Positions 1 to 8,864 of a stretch of 64,000 nucleotides of DNA are shown here, one piece after another. The position numbers were made by a program, and so were the translations under genes. The DNA is from Oscillatoria princeps RMCB-10 (lineage in GTDB: Bacteria > Cyanobacteriota > Cyanobacteriia > Cyanobacteriales > Oscillatoriaceae). The stretch covers positions 1 through 64,000 of the forward strand of contig JAHHHT010000005.1 in NCBI GenBank assembly GCA_019359235.1. The letters are read 5' to 3'. The notes under the pieces are model-generated. The model did no database searches. It saw only the letters and a list, made by a program, of their open reading frames with translations, and was not told the DNA's origin. Position 1 is the first letter of the stretch. Each line of letters begins with the position of its first letter.

Positions 1-147
1 ACCTCTAATTGTTTTGACGAGGTTTTTGATGCTTTCTGGCTTTCAAACTATTCTTTTATCTTGGTTCGGTGCTGTGAGGGCCGTCGGGTCGCTCGCGCTT
101 CCCCTTTCCTCACCGCGCTTTACTACTCTAACAGCCCTATCTGAGTT

Positions 148-314
148 TGTCAAGCCTTTTCGAGAAATTTTTTGAAAAAGTTTTCGGAAAACCTGAAGTT
201 CCCTACCGGCAAGGGTTTGAGCTAGATTTTCCCTGGTGGGGCACTGAGTGGGGGAGAAAGTTGGGTGAGGGCCACCGCTGTCTGGCCACCGCCGGCCCGC
301 CCCACCCGTGGCCC
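148..314. repeat. Direct repeat copy A, left of glycosyltransferase
   Basis: About 165 bp that align with 1055-1221 in the same orientation. Shared landmarks in order are GAAATTTTTTGAAAAA, a TTTTC/GGA segment, CTACCGGCAAGGGTTTGAG followed by CTAGA, and a GCCGGCCCGCC...GTGGCC end. The two copies have diverged by substitutions and small indels. I do not recognise the element, and no credible ORF spans it. The two copies bracket only the glycosyltransferase gene. Confidence 0.75.
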
Positions 315-339
315 TTCCCGCGTTCATTATTTAGCCAGC

Positions 340-993
340 TCAGGAGTTTCTCTCTAAAAAGGTTTTGGTCACACTCGTTTCCGCTCTTGTATAAACATAG
401 GTTTCCGGCTCCCTGATTTTTTGAGTTTTGAAGAGCTTTTCCGCCCGCTCCCAGAAGTCCGTATCCTCGCCATATGAGATTTGATTGAAACCATTTAATT
501 CAAAAAAAACTTGCCTTTTGCCAAAAAAAGTTGCGCCCTGAACGCATTCTCGTACATTAATTGTTTTGGATTGCTGAAAATAATCCACAACTAAAAAATC
601 TGATTCGCTGAAAAATCCGCCTTCAATTAAGTCCACATCAGGATTGTCTTGCATATATGTGAGGCGGGATTCTAAATGATTTATTTTATAGGTGTCATCA
701 CTATCTAGAAAAGTTATATACTTGCCTAATGATGCCTGAATCCCTACATTTCTTGACAGTGCCTGCTTTCTATTTTGATGCTTGAAATACCGGATATTTG
801 GATATTTTTCTATATAGAAATTAAGAATTTCAAAAGTATTATCATTACTGCCATCATCAACTACTAAAAGCTCCCAATCTTGAAATGTTTGATTTATCAC
901 ACTATCAAGACAATCGTTAAGATATTTGGCTCGATTGTAAGTACATAAAACAATGCTGATTTCTGGATTAATGTCAAAATTAACAGTCGTCAT
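340..993 (-). CDS. Family 2 glycosyltransferase
   Basis: This 217-aa protein has a GT-A nucleotide-sugar-binding fold. The first strand and turn (residues 11-20) read ISIVLCTYNR, followed by LLVVDDGSNDNT near residue 45 and the metal-binding FLDSDD near residue 95, all hallmarks of glycosyltransferase family 2. It probably transfers a sugar to a polysaccharide or cell-surface acceptor; the substrate cannot be told. The domain is complete but short, with no membrane anchor. No strong Shine-Dalgarno precedes the ATG. The gene is visibly AT-rich against its GC-rich neighbours and lies between two copies of a 165-bp direct repeat, which suggests acquisition by transfer or duplication-mediated insertion. 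Confidence 0.85.
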   Translation of the reverse strand: MTTVNFDINPEISIVLCTYNRAKYLNDCLDSVINQTFQDWELLVVDDGSNDNTFEILNFYIEKYPNIRYFKHQNRKQALSRNVGIQASLGKYITFLDSDDTYKINHLESRLTYMQDNPDVDLIEGGFFSESDFLVVDYFQQSKTINVRECVQGATFFGKRQVFFELNGFNQISYGEDTDFWERAEKLFKTQKIREPETYVYTRAETSVTKTFLERNS

Positions 994-1474
994 ATTGGAT
1001 TTTTCCCGAACTTAGGTATTGAACATTACTAATATAACCAGCCTCTCTCGGGCTGTCAATACCTTTGAGGAAATTTTTTGAAAAATTTTCCGGATGCCCG
1101 CAAGTTCTCTACCGGCAAGGGTTTGAGCTAGATGGCGGCAAAGGGTGACACCGGCAAAAGCAGAAAGTTTAGTGAGAGCCACTGCTGTAATGCCCCCGCC
1201 GGCCCGCCCACCTGTGGCCATCACCAGCCGGCCTCCCCAACGGGTTGTGGGGGGGAGTGGGTGGCGCGTTCCGCACTCTAATACTGACAGGAGCGGTCGA
1301 GCCCAGCAGCGCTAGAGCATTGGACGTGCTGCCGCCACCGGCACGCCAAGAGCGTTGTGGGCGATGATAGATTTACCCCCTCTGAGCCTCTCGCCCGGAA
1401 ACCAGAAAATCGAGACGCTGCCTTTGTTTGAGGCAAGATATCCCTTAAAGTCAAATCGGATATCCAGAGCTTTC
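994..1474. other. Gene-free stretch with repeat copy B
   Basis: The first half is the second copy of the direct repeat (1055-1221). From 1222 to 1474 there are only short ORFs without family resemblance and no clear hairpin terminator. I see nothing codable here. Confidence 0.5.
1055..1221. repeat. Direct repeat copy B, right of glycosyltransferase
   Basis: Second copy of the element at 148-314, in the same orientation and at the upstream side of the minus-strand glycosyltransferase gene. It shares the GAAATTTTTTGAAAAA block and the CTACCGGCAAGGGTTTGAG block, and ends GCCGGCCCGCCCACCTGTGGCC. Confidence 0.75.
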
Positions 1475-2461
1475 TCAATCAATCACCAACACAGCAGCCC
1501 CCTGAATTTTGCCCGCCCGCAGCGCCTCCAGAGCTTCGTTGGCGGCGCTCAGGGGGAAGGGCTGCACTTCCGTGCGCACCGGCACTAAAGGCGCTAAAGC
1601 GAGAAACTCTTCCCCATCCTCGCGAGTCAAATTGGCAACAGATCTCAACACCCTTTCTCCCCACAGAATTTCATAGGGAAACGAAGGGATATCGCTCATG
1701 TGAATGCCGGCACAGACCACCGCCCCTCCCTTGGAAACAGCCCGCAGCGCCGCCGGCACCAGTTGCCCTGCCGGTGCGAAAATAATCGCCGCATCCAACT
1801 CTTCTGGCGGCAACTCGTCAGCCCCGCCGGCCCAAACCGCTCCCAACTGACGCGCAAACGCCTGTCCCTCAACATCCCCAGGGCGAGTGAAAGCAAACAC
1901 TTGCCGCCCAAGATAGCCGGCGACTTGCACCAGAATGTGCGCCGCTGCGCCAAATCCGTAAAAACCAATGCGCTCCGCATCACCGGCCATCTTCAAAGAG
2001 CGATAGCCAATCAATCCCGCACACAAAAGAGGAGCCGCTTGCAAATCCGGGTAGCCGGCAGGAATGCGAAAGCAAAAGCGCTCGTCCGCCACCGCACACT
2101 CCGCATAACCCCCATCTATTTGATAGCCGGTAAACGCCGCACAATCGCAAAGATTCTCCCGCCCTGACCGGCAGTAGCGGCAGCGGTTGCAAGTATAACC
2201 CAGCCAGGGAACCCCCACCCGGTCGCCGGCAGCAAATTTCTCAACCCCCTCACCCGTCTGCACCACTGTCCCGACAATTTGGTGCCCCGGCACTAAAGGC
2301 AGTTTGGGACTCGCCAGCTCTCCATCGACGATATGCAAATCCGTCCGGCACACCGCACAGGCGTGAACCCGGAGCAAAACTTGCCCATCACCCGGCACTG
2401 GCACTGGCAAATCAGCAAAGCGCAGGGGTTGACCGGGCGTTTCCAAAAACATTGCACGCAT
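1475..2461 (-). CDS. Zinc-dependent alcohol dehydrogenase family protein
   Basis: A medium-chain dehydrogenase of 328 aa from the preferred start. Catalytic-zinc ligands are recognisable as Cys38 (CAVCRTDLH) and His60 (PGHQIVGT; the family usually has GHE). Four structural-zinc cysteines lie in CNRCRYCRSGRENLC (residues 91-105). The Rossmann part begins at GFYGFGAAAH. It should oxidise or reduce an alcohol/aldehyde pair with NAD(P); the substrate is unknown. An ATG 24 bases upstream (2485) gives eight extra residues not expected at the family N-terminus, so MRAMFLETPG is preferred. It lies downstream of the transketolase on the same strand, separated by about 225 bp holding a palindromic repeat. 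Confidence 0.88.
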   Translation of the reverse strand: MRAMFLETPGQPLRFADLPVPVPGDGQVLLRVHACAVCRTDLHIVDGELASPKLPLVPGHQIVGTVVQTGEGVEKFAAGDRVGVPWLGYTCNRCRYCRSGRENLCDCAAFTGYQIDGGYAECAVADERFCFRIPAGYPDLQAAPLLCAGLIGYRSLKMAGDAERIGFYGFGAAAHILVQVAGYLGRQVFAFTRPGDVEGQAFARQLGAVWAGGADELPPEELDAAIIFAPAGQLVPAALRAVSKGGAVVCAGIHMSDIPSFPYEILWGERVLRSVANLTREDGEEFLALAPLVPVRTEVQPFPLSAANEALEALRAGKIQGAAVLVID

Positions 2462-2601
2462 GACCGCAAACACCAATAGCCGCACAGGACATCTTTGATT
2501 ATACGGTCAGCTTTTACGCCCAGCTGTGGGGCAGGGGTATCCCCTCGCCCTACAGTCCCGCCAGATGAATGACCGGCACACAACCGATTTAATATTCCCC
2601 T

Positions 2602-2626
2602 CGTTCCCAGGCTCTGCCTGGGAACG
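2602..2626. repeat. CGTTCCCAGGC palindrome
   Basis: Perfect 11-bp inverted repeat, CGTTCCCAGGC-TCT-GCCTGGGAACG, followed by a smaller one (GAGGCTCTGCCTC, near 2636-2648). Partial relatives occur near 8150 (CTGGGAACGAGG), 29725 and 52020, so this is a dispersed intergenic palindrome. It lies between the transketolase stop and the dehydrogenase start. Confidence 0.6.
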
Positions 2627-2685
2627 CAGCTCTGGAGGCTCTGCCTCCTTTCTACAACAAGCAGCATTATTAGCCTAACAGCTTA

Positions 2686-4585
2686 TTACTCCGCCGGCAC
2701 CCAAACCGCCTGCAAGACTTGCGACCGCACCGCTTCAAAAATAGCGTCGGCATCAATTTTAGCGGCGTGGAGCAGTTCCTCAGGCGTGCCCGAACCGGGC
2801 ATGTCCCGCACTGCCAGCTTAATCAGGGACAGGTTCGCAGGGCCATAGCTAGGAGCGGCACCGGCACCGGCAAAGGCATCCAGCACAGCGTCACCCAGCC
2901 CCCCCTGACTCCAGTGATCTTCCACAACCACAAAATTGCCATTCGTATCGTGCGCCGCCTGATGCAGCGTCTGCGCGTCAATCGGCTTAACCGAATACGC
3001 ATCGATCACCCGCGCCGTGATGCCTTCCTTTTTCAGCCGGTCGTAAGCCTTGAGCGCTTCGCCCACAGTGATGCCGGCAGCGACAATCGTCACCGCATCC
3101 CGGTCAGAGATGCGGACAGCCTTGCTCCCGCCGATGGGAAAATCTTCATCCGCCCCATAAATAACCGGCGTGCTTTCGCGGGTGGTGCGCAGGTAAACAA
3201 TCCCTTCCCTGTCCGCCATCTGAGCGACCAGTTTAGCCGTCTGGTTGGCGTCGCAGGGATAGAGCACCGTGCTGCCCCACACCGCCCGAAACGCCGCCAA
3301 ATCTTCCAGCGCCATCTGCTCGGGGCCATCCTGACCGATGGACACACCGGCATGAGAGCCAACCAGTTTGATGCTAGCGCGGGAGACAGCAGCCATGCGG
3401 ATAAAATCGTAAGCTCTCGTCAAGAAAGCCGCGAAAGTTGAGGCAAATGGTTTATAATTACGAACCTGCTTGCCCAACCGCTGCAGCCACCATTTGCTGC
3501 TCCGCAATGTACATTTCAAAGTAGCGCTCTGGATATTCCTTAGCAAAATCCTCCGCATAGGTTGAGTTGCTCACCTCCGCATCGAGAGCGACCACATCGG
3601 GTCGGGCGGCTCCCAAAGCTTTCAAGGCGTCACCGTAAGCCCGGCGCGTTGCCACTTGCGAGCCTTCCTGGTAAGTGGGAAGCTGTAGCGGTTCAGCCTG
3701 TGCTGTTGGTGCCGGTTGCGCTCGCTCTTCCGGCTTGTTTACTTCAACAATAATATTCCGCTCCCCGCCGAGTTCCGCCAGCGCTCCCTTTGCCTGGTCG
3801 GGTTTGAGCGCTTTGCCGTGCCAGCCGTTGATATCCTCCACAGAAGCAACACCCTTCCCTTTCACGGTTCGAGCCACAATTAATGTGGGGTGGTCAATGA
3901 CGCTCACCGCTTCGCCATACGCCCGGTCAATCTCCTCAATATTGTGACCGTCGATTTCAATAACCTTCCACCCAAATGCCTTCGCCCGATCGCAGTAACA
4001 GGAGGTTTTCCACCCCAGCATCGTCTGTCCGCGCTGCCCCAGCCGGTTGACATCTACGATCGCGATCAGGTTGTCCAGGCTGTAGTGCGCGGCGAGCTCG
4101 AAGGCTTCCCAAACAGAGCCCTCAGCCATCTCGCTGTCGCCGAGCAGCACCCAGACGTGGTAGGGGAGCTTGTCCAGATACTCGCCGGCGAGAGCCAGCC
4201 CCACCGCCACTGGCAGTCCCTGTCCCAGAGAGCCGGTGGCCACATCCACCCAAGGCAGCACCGGCACGGGATGCCCCTCCAAGCGGCTGCCAAATTTCCG
4301 CAGCGACATCAACTCCTCATCCGAGATAGCGCCGGCTGCCCTGTACATCGCATAGAGCAGCGGTGCGGCGTGCCCTTTAGAGAGGACAAAGCGGTCGTTA
4401 CTGGGGCTGTCCGGATCGCTGAAGTCGTAGCGCAGGTATTTAGCCAGCAACACCGCCATCAAGTCAGCAGCGGACATCGACGAGGTGGGGTGTCCTGAAC
4501 CGGCGGCGGTTGTAGCGCGAATGCTGTCCGCTCGCAACTGTTGGGCTAGTTCGTGCCATTCGTGCGGTTGAGTCAATGTTGCCAT
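2686..4585 (-). pseudogene. tkt: Transketolase, interrupted by a one-base frameshift
   Basis: Transketolase moves two-carbon ketol units between sugar phosphates in the Calvin-Benson and pentose phosphate pathways with thiamine diphosphate. The first part (from MATLTQPHEW at 4585, AAGGAG six bases upstream) has GSGHPTSSMS, the TPP motif GDSEMAEG and YIAEQQMVAAAVG. It stops after VGQAGS. The second part resumes in the next frame with GKQVRNYKPFASTFAAF and runs to the normal C-terminus. Removing one base from the CCC run at 3473-3475 restores VGKQVRNYKPF and a protein of 632 aa, slightly shorter than typical 660-670 aa enzymes. Everything else looks intact, so the lesion is either very recent or a homopolymer sequencing error. 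Extra in-frame codons upstream of 4585 come from a dispersed repeat, not from the gene. Confidence 0.9.
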
Positions 4586-4691
4586 CGCCATCTCCTTTGC
4601 ATCTTGAACCGGTGATATCAAATCCTGTCGCTCGCTCTCGGTTTTGCGCTCGCCGCTAACCATCCTGTTTTTGGTAAAACTTCCTTCTTGG

Positions 4692-4735
4692 CCTCCTTGG
4701 CGTATTTGGCGTCTTGGCGGTTCATTATTAAGATT
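4692..4735. repeat. CCAAGACGCCAAG-type dispersed repeat
   Basis: On the minus strand this reads AACCGCCAAGACGCCAAATACGCCAAGGAGGCCAAGAAGG in phased pieces. Close relatives lie at 26391-26425, 27905-27940, 29582-29620, 31795-31820 and (weaker) 57840-57905. It is non-coding filler upstream of the transketolase start. Confidence 0.65.
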
Positions 4736-4792
4736 CATCAACCAGACGCAATCTTAAACCGGCAGACCGGCAGCCCACATCCCAAATAGCTC

Positions 4793-5485
4793 TTAGATTG
4801 CCACCGGCTGCTTGACGCGCACCAAATAGTGCGCGAACCAATCGCGCGCCAGTTGCGCCACTTCTTCGAGGGCACCAGGCTCTTCAAAAAGGTGAGTCGC
4901 TCCGGGAACAATTTCCAGCTTCTTTTCCGCGCCCAGCTTCTCCAGCGCCCCCCGATTCATGTCAATCACCGGCAAGTCATTCCCGCCCACAATCAGCAGT
5001 GTCGGTGCCTTGACGTTCGGCAAGGCTGTCCCCGCCAAGTCAGGCCGGCCCCCCCGCGAGACAACCGCGCTAATGGCTTCTCCGAGTTCCGCAGCTGCAA
5101 CCAAGGCGGCTGCAGCGCCGGTGCTGGCACCGAAGTAACCGATGTTCAGGTGGTCAATATCCTGGCTTTGGGCGATCCATTCCGTGGCGTCAGTCAGCCG
5201 CTCTGCCAAAAAGTCGATATTGAAGCGCAGGTGTCCAAGCCGGCTGTCTTCCGCCTCTTCATCTCGGGTGAGCAAGTCAATCAGCAGGGTGGCAAACCCC
5301 CCTTCGCTGAGCGTTTGAGCCACATAGCGATTGCGGGGGCTGTGCCGGCTGCTGCCGCTGCCGTGGGCGAACAGCACAACCCCACGGGCGTTTTCCGGCA
5401 CGCTCAAATGGCCTTCCAGGCTGATTGGGCCTGATGGCACCTGGACTGAGCGATGTTCAACCTTTATTTTTGATGTTCTATCCAT
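4793..5485 (-). CDS. Dienelactone hydrolase-like alpha/beta hydrolase
   Basis: A 230-aa cytoplasmic alpha/beta hydrolase. The oxyanion region is VLFAHGSGSSRHSPRN (residues 38-52). The nucleophile elbow GASTG places Ser121, the acid is Asp170 in VGGNDLPV, and the base is His198 in GATHLFEEPG, so the triad is complete. The arrangement and length match the dienelactone-hydrolase branch often seen fused or adjacent to phosphoribosyltransferase-like domains in cyanobacteria; no such partner is present here. It lies about 200 bp upstream of the transketolase in the same direction. The substrate is unknown. Confidence 0.82.
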   Translation of the reverse strand: MDRTSKIKVEHRSVQVPSGPISLEGHLSVPENARGVVLFAHGSGSSRHSPRNRYVAQTLSEGGFATLLIDLLTRDEEAEDSRLGHLRFNIDFLAERLTDATEWIAQSQDIDHLNIGYFGASTGAAAALVAAAELGEAISAVVSRGGRPDLAGTALPNVKAPTLLIVGGNDLPVIDMNRGALEKLGAEKKLEIVPGATHLFEEPGALEEVAQLARDWFAHYLVRVKQPVAI

Positions 5486-6300
5486 TGCTCTATTCCTATC
5501 CTGTTATGAATTTTTCACATTCACCGGCGATAGCTGTAGAGGTGCCGGAAGGGCGTGAGCCACAGCTGGTTCTGCCGGCAGCTGCCCAACACATTTGGGC
5601 CAAATCTCTCTCAAGGCCGGCACGCACCGGCATGCTGCCCAGATATTGATCCAATTCACCCATCACAGCCGCGCCGGCGCATTTAATTGCGCCCTGTGTG
5701 GCCCTATCTCAACTCCACGGGTGTTGGTGGTGCCCCCTCGGTCTTTTCCTCAGAGAAATTCCTGGGTATTCTATCTGACAGTCAAGTTTAGCAAAAGCCT
5801 CTTGCAGCTTCATCCTTCTTTGGGAATAGATTCCCACCGGCAAGCGCGAAAAATTTCTCTAACTAAGGCGGATAGGGCTCCCCGAACCGCCCCTGAATTT
5901 ATGTTTGCATCTCTTATAAAGCCCTTACTCCTTAAAGCTCTTTATGGCCACCTTAACGAGCATTGGCTGGCGAGCGTTCGACGGGAAGCGAACCCTAAAC
6001 TCCTCTGGCATTTGAGCCAGCAGTCTGGGCTGCGTAAATGCTTATTTATTAATTGTCTTCACTCCCGCTTGCAGAGAGAGCCGGTTTACAGGAGATAGCG
6101 CAGTCCGGGGCTAATTTCGTCTTTTAAATACGCCTAAAGGTCGATGTAACTAGGGGCGAAATTGTGCCAATAATTGAATAATTTGGTAAAAAAAGGAATG
6201 GTCAGGCCGGTCAAAACTCTCCTGCCTGAGGGTAGTGCCATGAATCTATTCAAGCAAATTTCACGCTCGATTAAAATATTTTCTGGGCTCACTCTTCTAT
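5486..6300. other. Gene-free, apparently decayed stretch
   Basis: About 815 bp with ORFs up to 167 codons, none resembling a known family, and no ribosome-binding site that stands out. Because remnants of a glucosidase begin directly after it, this is probably old coding sequence eroded past recognition. Confidence 0.45.
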
Positions 6301-6780
6301 TTGGGCTACGCCCCACACGCACTCGTCTACTCGCGCAAGCGCGACCGCATAGAGCGCCAGTTTCTCACTCCGCAGACCGGGGAAGCTGTGGACAGTCCCG
6401 GCAAACTGCTCCAGGCTGAGCCGGCAGTCAGAGGCGCTCACTTCTATTTCGAGCGAGCCGAGCTTGAAGTCAGTTTTCTGGCTGCCGATTTCGTCCGAGT
6501 TGACTGGTTTCCTGGCATTCCTCCCGTTCCCTACGGCATCTCCCGCCACGATTGGCCCGAAGTAGAAAAGGCGCTGGAAAAGACGGATGAGGGCTGGAGC
6601 GTGTCGAGCGAGAGCCTGAAAGTTACCGTGGGAGTAGATGGCCGCCTGAAATGGAGTGACTCAGCTGGAGTTCCCCTGCGGGAAGAATTGCCCCCAAGGC
6701 GAAAAAACGAGGGGTGGGTTCATCAAGCGCGACTGCGAAAAGAAGAAAGCCTCTACGGATTGGGAGAGCGAGCAGATTTA
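6301..6780 (+). pseudogene. GH31 alpha-glucosidase, N-terminal fragment
   Basis: About 160 codons match the N-terminal galactose-mutarotase-like beta domain of cyanobacterial family-31 alpha-glucosidases: ELEVSFLAADFVRVDWFPG, PPVPYGISRHDWPEVE, GVPLREELPPRR and the domain-ending SLYGLGERADL. A full enzyme is near 780-800 aa; here the catalytic barrel with its two aspartates is absent. Homology ends abruptly at about 6780 and the frame runs on as low-complexity arginine-rich sequence. No proper start is visible (TTG at 6301), so the extreme N-terminus is lost too. The fragment joins a piece of an unrelated hydrolase, indicating a deletion junction. Confidence 0.7.
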
Positions 6781-6799
6781 CCAATAGTTCGCTTTGTAA

Positions 6800-6922
6800 T
6801 GGCTAGAAATTGCAGGAAAAATGGGGAAAGAAGCCGTCGCCGGCGGGCTGTCCAGCGGCGGCACGCTGGCCGCTTGGCTGGCGCAGCAACGCCCCCATTC
6901 CGAGCTGCCGGCTTGCGTTTAG
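6800..6922 (+). pseudogene. Alpha/beta hydrolase fragment (nucleophile-elbow segment)
   Basis: A 40-codon open stretch between stops at 6797 and 6920 reads WLEIAGKMGKEAVAGGLSSG and then GTLAAWLAQQRPHSEL. This is the nucleophile-elbow region (G-L-S-S-G) of a cyanobacterial alpha/beta hydrolase. Nothing of the rest of the fold is found either side. It is fused directly behind the GH31 remnant in another frame, so both are leftovers of a deletion that joined two genes. Confidence 0.55.
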
Positions 6923-6964
6923 AAAACTTGACCGGCACTCTCGGTCAAAACTAAATATTGAGCG

Positions 6965-7663
6965 TCATCCTTGCTTAAACCTGATGTCTTCAGTTTCCAG
7001 GTAGAGCGCTTCGCCGTTCAGTTCTTGAGCCTCAGCGTCGCTCAAATCCCACTGTTTCTGGGCTTGCTGTGGGTTTGGCATGACTTTTAGCACGCCGGTT
7101 AGATCGAGCGTCTGCCCCTCCCGAACAACGATCCGATCCTCCGCACTCCCTTCATCCAGTGGCGGTGAGAGAACAACGAACAGCTGTTGGGTATTGTTTG
7201 GCCCCACCCAGAAGGTTCTGTCCCCGACTACACTCCCAACCTTGACGTTGGTAAATTGCACTCGCTTGCCGGCAAGCAACTGCTGGTTGGGCGCGGCGGT
7301 AATAGCCACAACATCGCTGATTGGCTCGCGAGGAACAGCAGCGGTGGTGGGTGCCGGTTGCGGTGCGGGACTTATGACCACCGTCCGAGTGGGGGCGGGT
7401 TGCGGTGCGGGACTTATGACCACCGTCCGAGTGGGGGCGGGTTGCGGGGGAGGGGTGATGACCACCGTCCGAGTGGGTGCCGGTTGCGGTGCGGGAGTGA
7501 TGACAACCGTCCGAGTGGACGGAGGTGGCGGCGGAGGGGGGACGGCGACATCGCGGTTGTCTGGCGATCTTTGGCAAGCGGCGACCGAACCCGCCAGAAG
7601 TGCCAGGACGGTTGCCCTGCTCAGCCACATCCGTGTGGCAACAAAATTGTTATTGCGTGTCAT
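6965..7663 (-). CDS. Proline-rich repeat lipoprotein
   Basis: A 232-aa protein with an N-terminal hydrophobic signal (residues 12-26) and lipobox VAAC with Cys30, so it is probably an envelope lipoprotein. A run of eight prolines follows, then four copies of a repeat close to TRTVVI-S/T-PAPQPAP (protein positions about 48-110, DNA 7365-7520, highly conserved at base level). The C-terminal ~115 residues (VVAITAAPNQQLLAGKRVQF ... RTFWVGPN ... LDLTGVLKVMP) look like a small OB-type beta domain. Function is unknown; the proline-rich part may span the cell wall. The start at 7663 is preferred over an ATG eight codons upstream because AAGGAGG lies between them. Confidence 0.75.
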   Translation of the reverse strand: MTRNNNFVATRMWLSRATVLALLAGSVAACQRSPDNRDVAVPPPPPPPSTRTVVITPAPQPAPTRTVVITPPPQPAPTRTVVISPAPQPAPTRTVVISPAPQPAPTTAAVPREPISDVVAITAAPNQQLLAGKRVQFTNVKVGSVVGDRTFWVGPNNTQQLFVVLSPPLDEGSAEDRIVVREGQTLDLTGVLKVMPNPQQAQKQWDLSDAEAQELNGEALYLETEDIRFKQG

Positions 7664-8115
7664 TGTTGTTTTAAGCCTCCTTGTCATCCAGCGGTTTTCT
7701 GTTTAGTAAGTCCGGCAAATCCCTTTTTTTTGGCACTTGGGGATTCCCTTAATAGGCTTACCTTAACCACTGATTAAGCTGTTGCGCTACTATCTGCAGA
7801 AATACTAAATTAGGCAGAGGAAGGCAGAAAAAAATACGCTATAATCCACCTGAAGAGAGGGGGCGGCACAGCTGTTCAAGCCGGCAGCCAGTTTTAAGAA
7901 GCCGGCAGAAGAGTGTTAAGGGCTTTCAGAGCGGCGACCGGGGGAGAGCAACTGTCCCTGCGGGGAATCCCCAGAGGTTGCCGGCATGGCAAGCGCAGAA
8001 ATTGAAGCGATAAGGCGGGGCGCGTACTGCCGGCTTCGCCCGCTCGCGAGTTGCCACACACTCCAGAAGTATCAGGAAAACATTAATCGCCCGGTTAATA
8101 CTTTCTTTATTCTCG
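7664..8115. other. Gene-free stretch
   Basis: About 450 bp between two minus-strand genes. It has several GCCGGCAG/GCCGGCTT strings, a TTCTCGTTATTCTCG direct duplication near 8109-8130 and part of a CTGGGAACGAGG palindrome at the right edge. No gene is seen. Confidence 0.4.
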
Positions 8116-8619
8116 TTATTCTCGTTTATTCTCATTTCCAGTCTCAGGCTGGGAACGAGGATTGAAAAACACATTGCGATTCGGCAGGCGAGAGTGTCTG
8201 CCGCTTCTGGGAGAAGGGGGTGTGCGGGGAGCCGGCGGTCGCTGCCAGAGGACAAAGGGAATGCTGAGAAGGCCGAAGATGGCGACCGACGCAGCTGTTA
8301 TCCAGATTATCAAGCGATTGGGGCGGTAGTCTCCCCGCTCAATTTGCCAGAAAACCCGGTTGTAGCGCCAAGCAGATAAGCCTATCAGGAAAATGCCCAG
8401 AATCACCAAACCCACGCCCAGGGTTTGGGAGTTGATGACAGGTTGGCCCCTGACGTATTGGCCGGTGACAGCGGATTCCAGTTCGCGCAGGAACAGACCG
8501 AACCGAGCGATAGCAAACCCAAACCCAATCAGGGCAATGGAGGTGCGCAGCCAAGCCAGAAAGGTGCGCTCGTTAGCTTGGTGTTCTCGCTGCCGGTCTA
8601 TTTGTGGGGGATTGCTCAT
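8116..8619 (-). CDS. DUF202 family (YidH-like) inner-membrane protein
   Basis: This 167-aa protein opens with the family signature ANERTFLAWLRTSIALIGFG (residues 15-34). Three predicted membrane segments follow: around 25-45, 70-92 (LGVGLVILGIFLIGLSAW) and 108-128 (IIWITAASVAIFGLLSIPFV). The ~40-residue hydrophilic, basic tail is longer than usual and partly encoded by a dispersed palindromic repeat. Function of the family is unknown. The gene starts inside the tail of a truncated DUF1206 fragment, which lies directly upstream on the same strand. Confidence 0.85.
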   Translation of the reverse strand: MSNPPQIDRQREHQANERTFLAWLRTSIALIGFGFAIARFGLFLRELESAVTGQYVRGQPVINSQTLGVGLVILGIFLIGLSAWRYNRVFWQIERGDYRPNRLIIWITAASVAIFGLLSIPFVLWQRPPAPRTPPSPRSGRHSRLPNRNVFFNPRSQPETGNENKRE

Positions 8620-8668
8620 TTTTCTGCCAGTGCCGGTAGAACTTTCTCGGCGAAAACGCCGGTGAAAT

Positions 8669-8845
8669 CGCTAGCAAGCCAGCTGTGGCGCAGACTGCCC
8701 CCTTTGCCGCATAGCCAAATCGCGCCCGTCGTTCCACCCACGGGTGAGCCGCCGCCTGGGAGGCTGCGCGTTCTGCGCGAGTCTGAAGATTCTCGTTGGG
8801 TAGATGGTGGCGTGTCATATTGATATGTCCTTTTCTGTTCGGCAA
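8669..8845 (-). pseudogene. DUF1206 protein, N-terminal fragment
   Basis: The reading frame contains AAHPWVERRARFGYAAKGAV and then CATAGLLA, the first amphipathic segment and first half of a membrane helix of DUF1206 proteins. These normally continue with several more repeats of this unit to about 270 aa. Here homology stops at about 8669 and the frame runs into the DUF202 gene. I read it as a remnant left by a deletion. Confidence 0.6.
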
Positions 8846-8864
8846 TCTTTGCTGGAATCAGCAA

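Noticed and set aside
5595-6098. 167-codon plus-strand ORF as a gene
   Set aside because: No family resemblance, no ribosome-binding site, irregular amino-acid composition with many repeats-derived residues; it lies in an eroded region.
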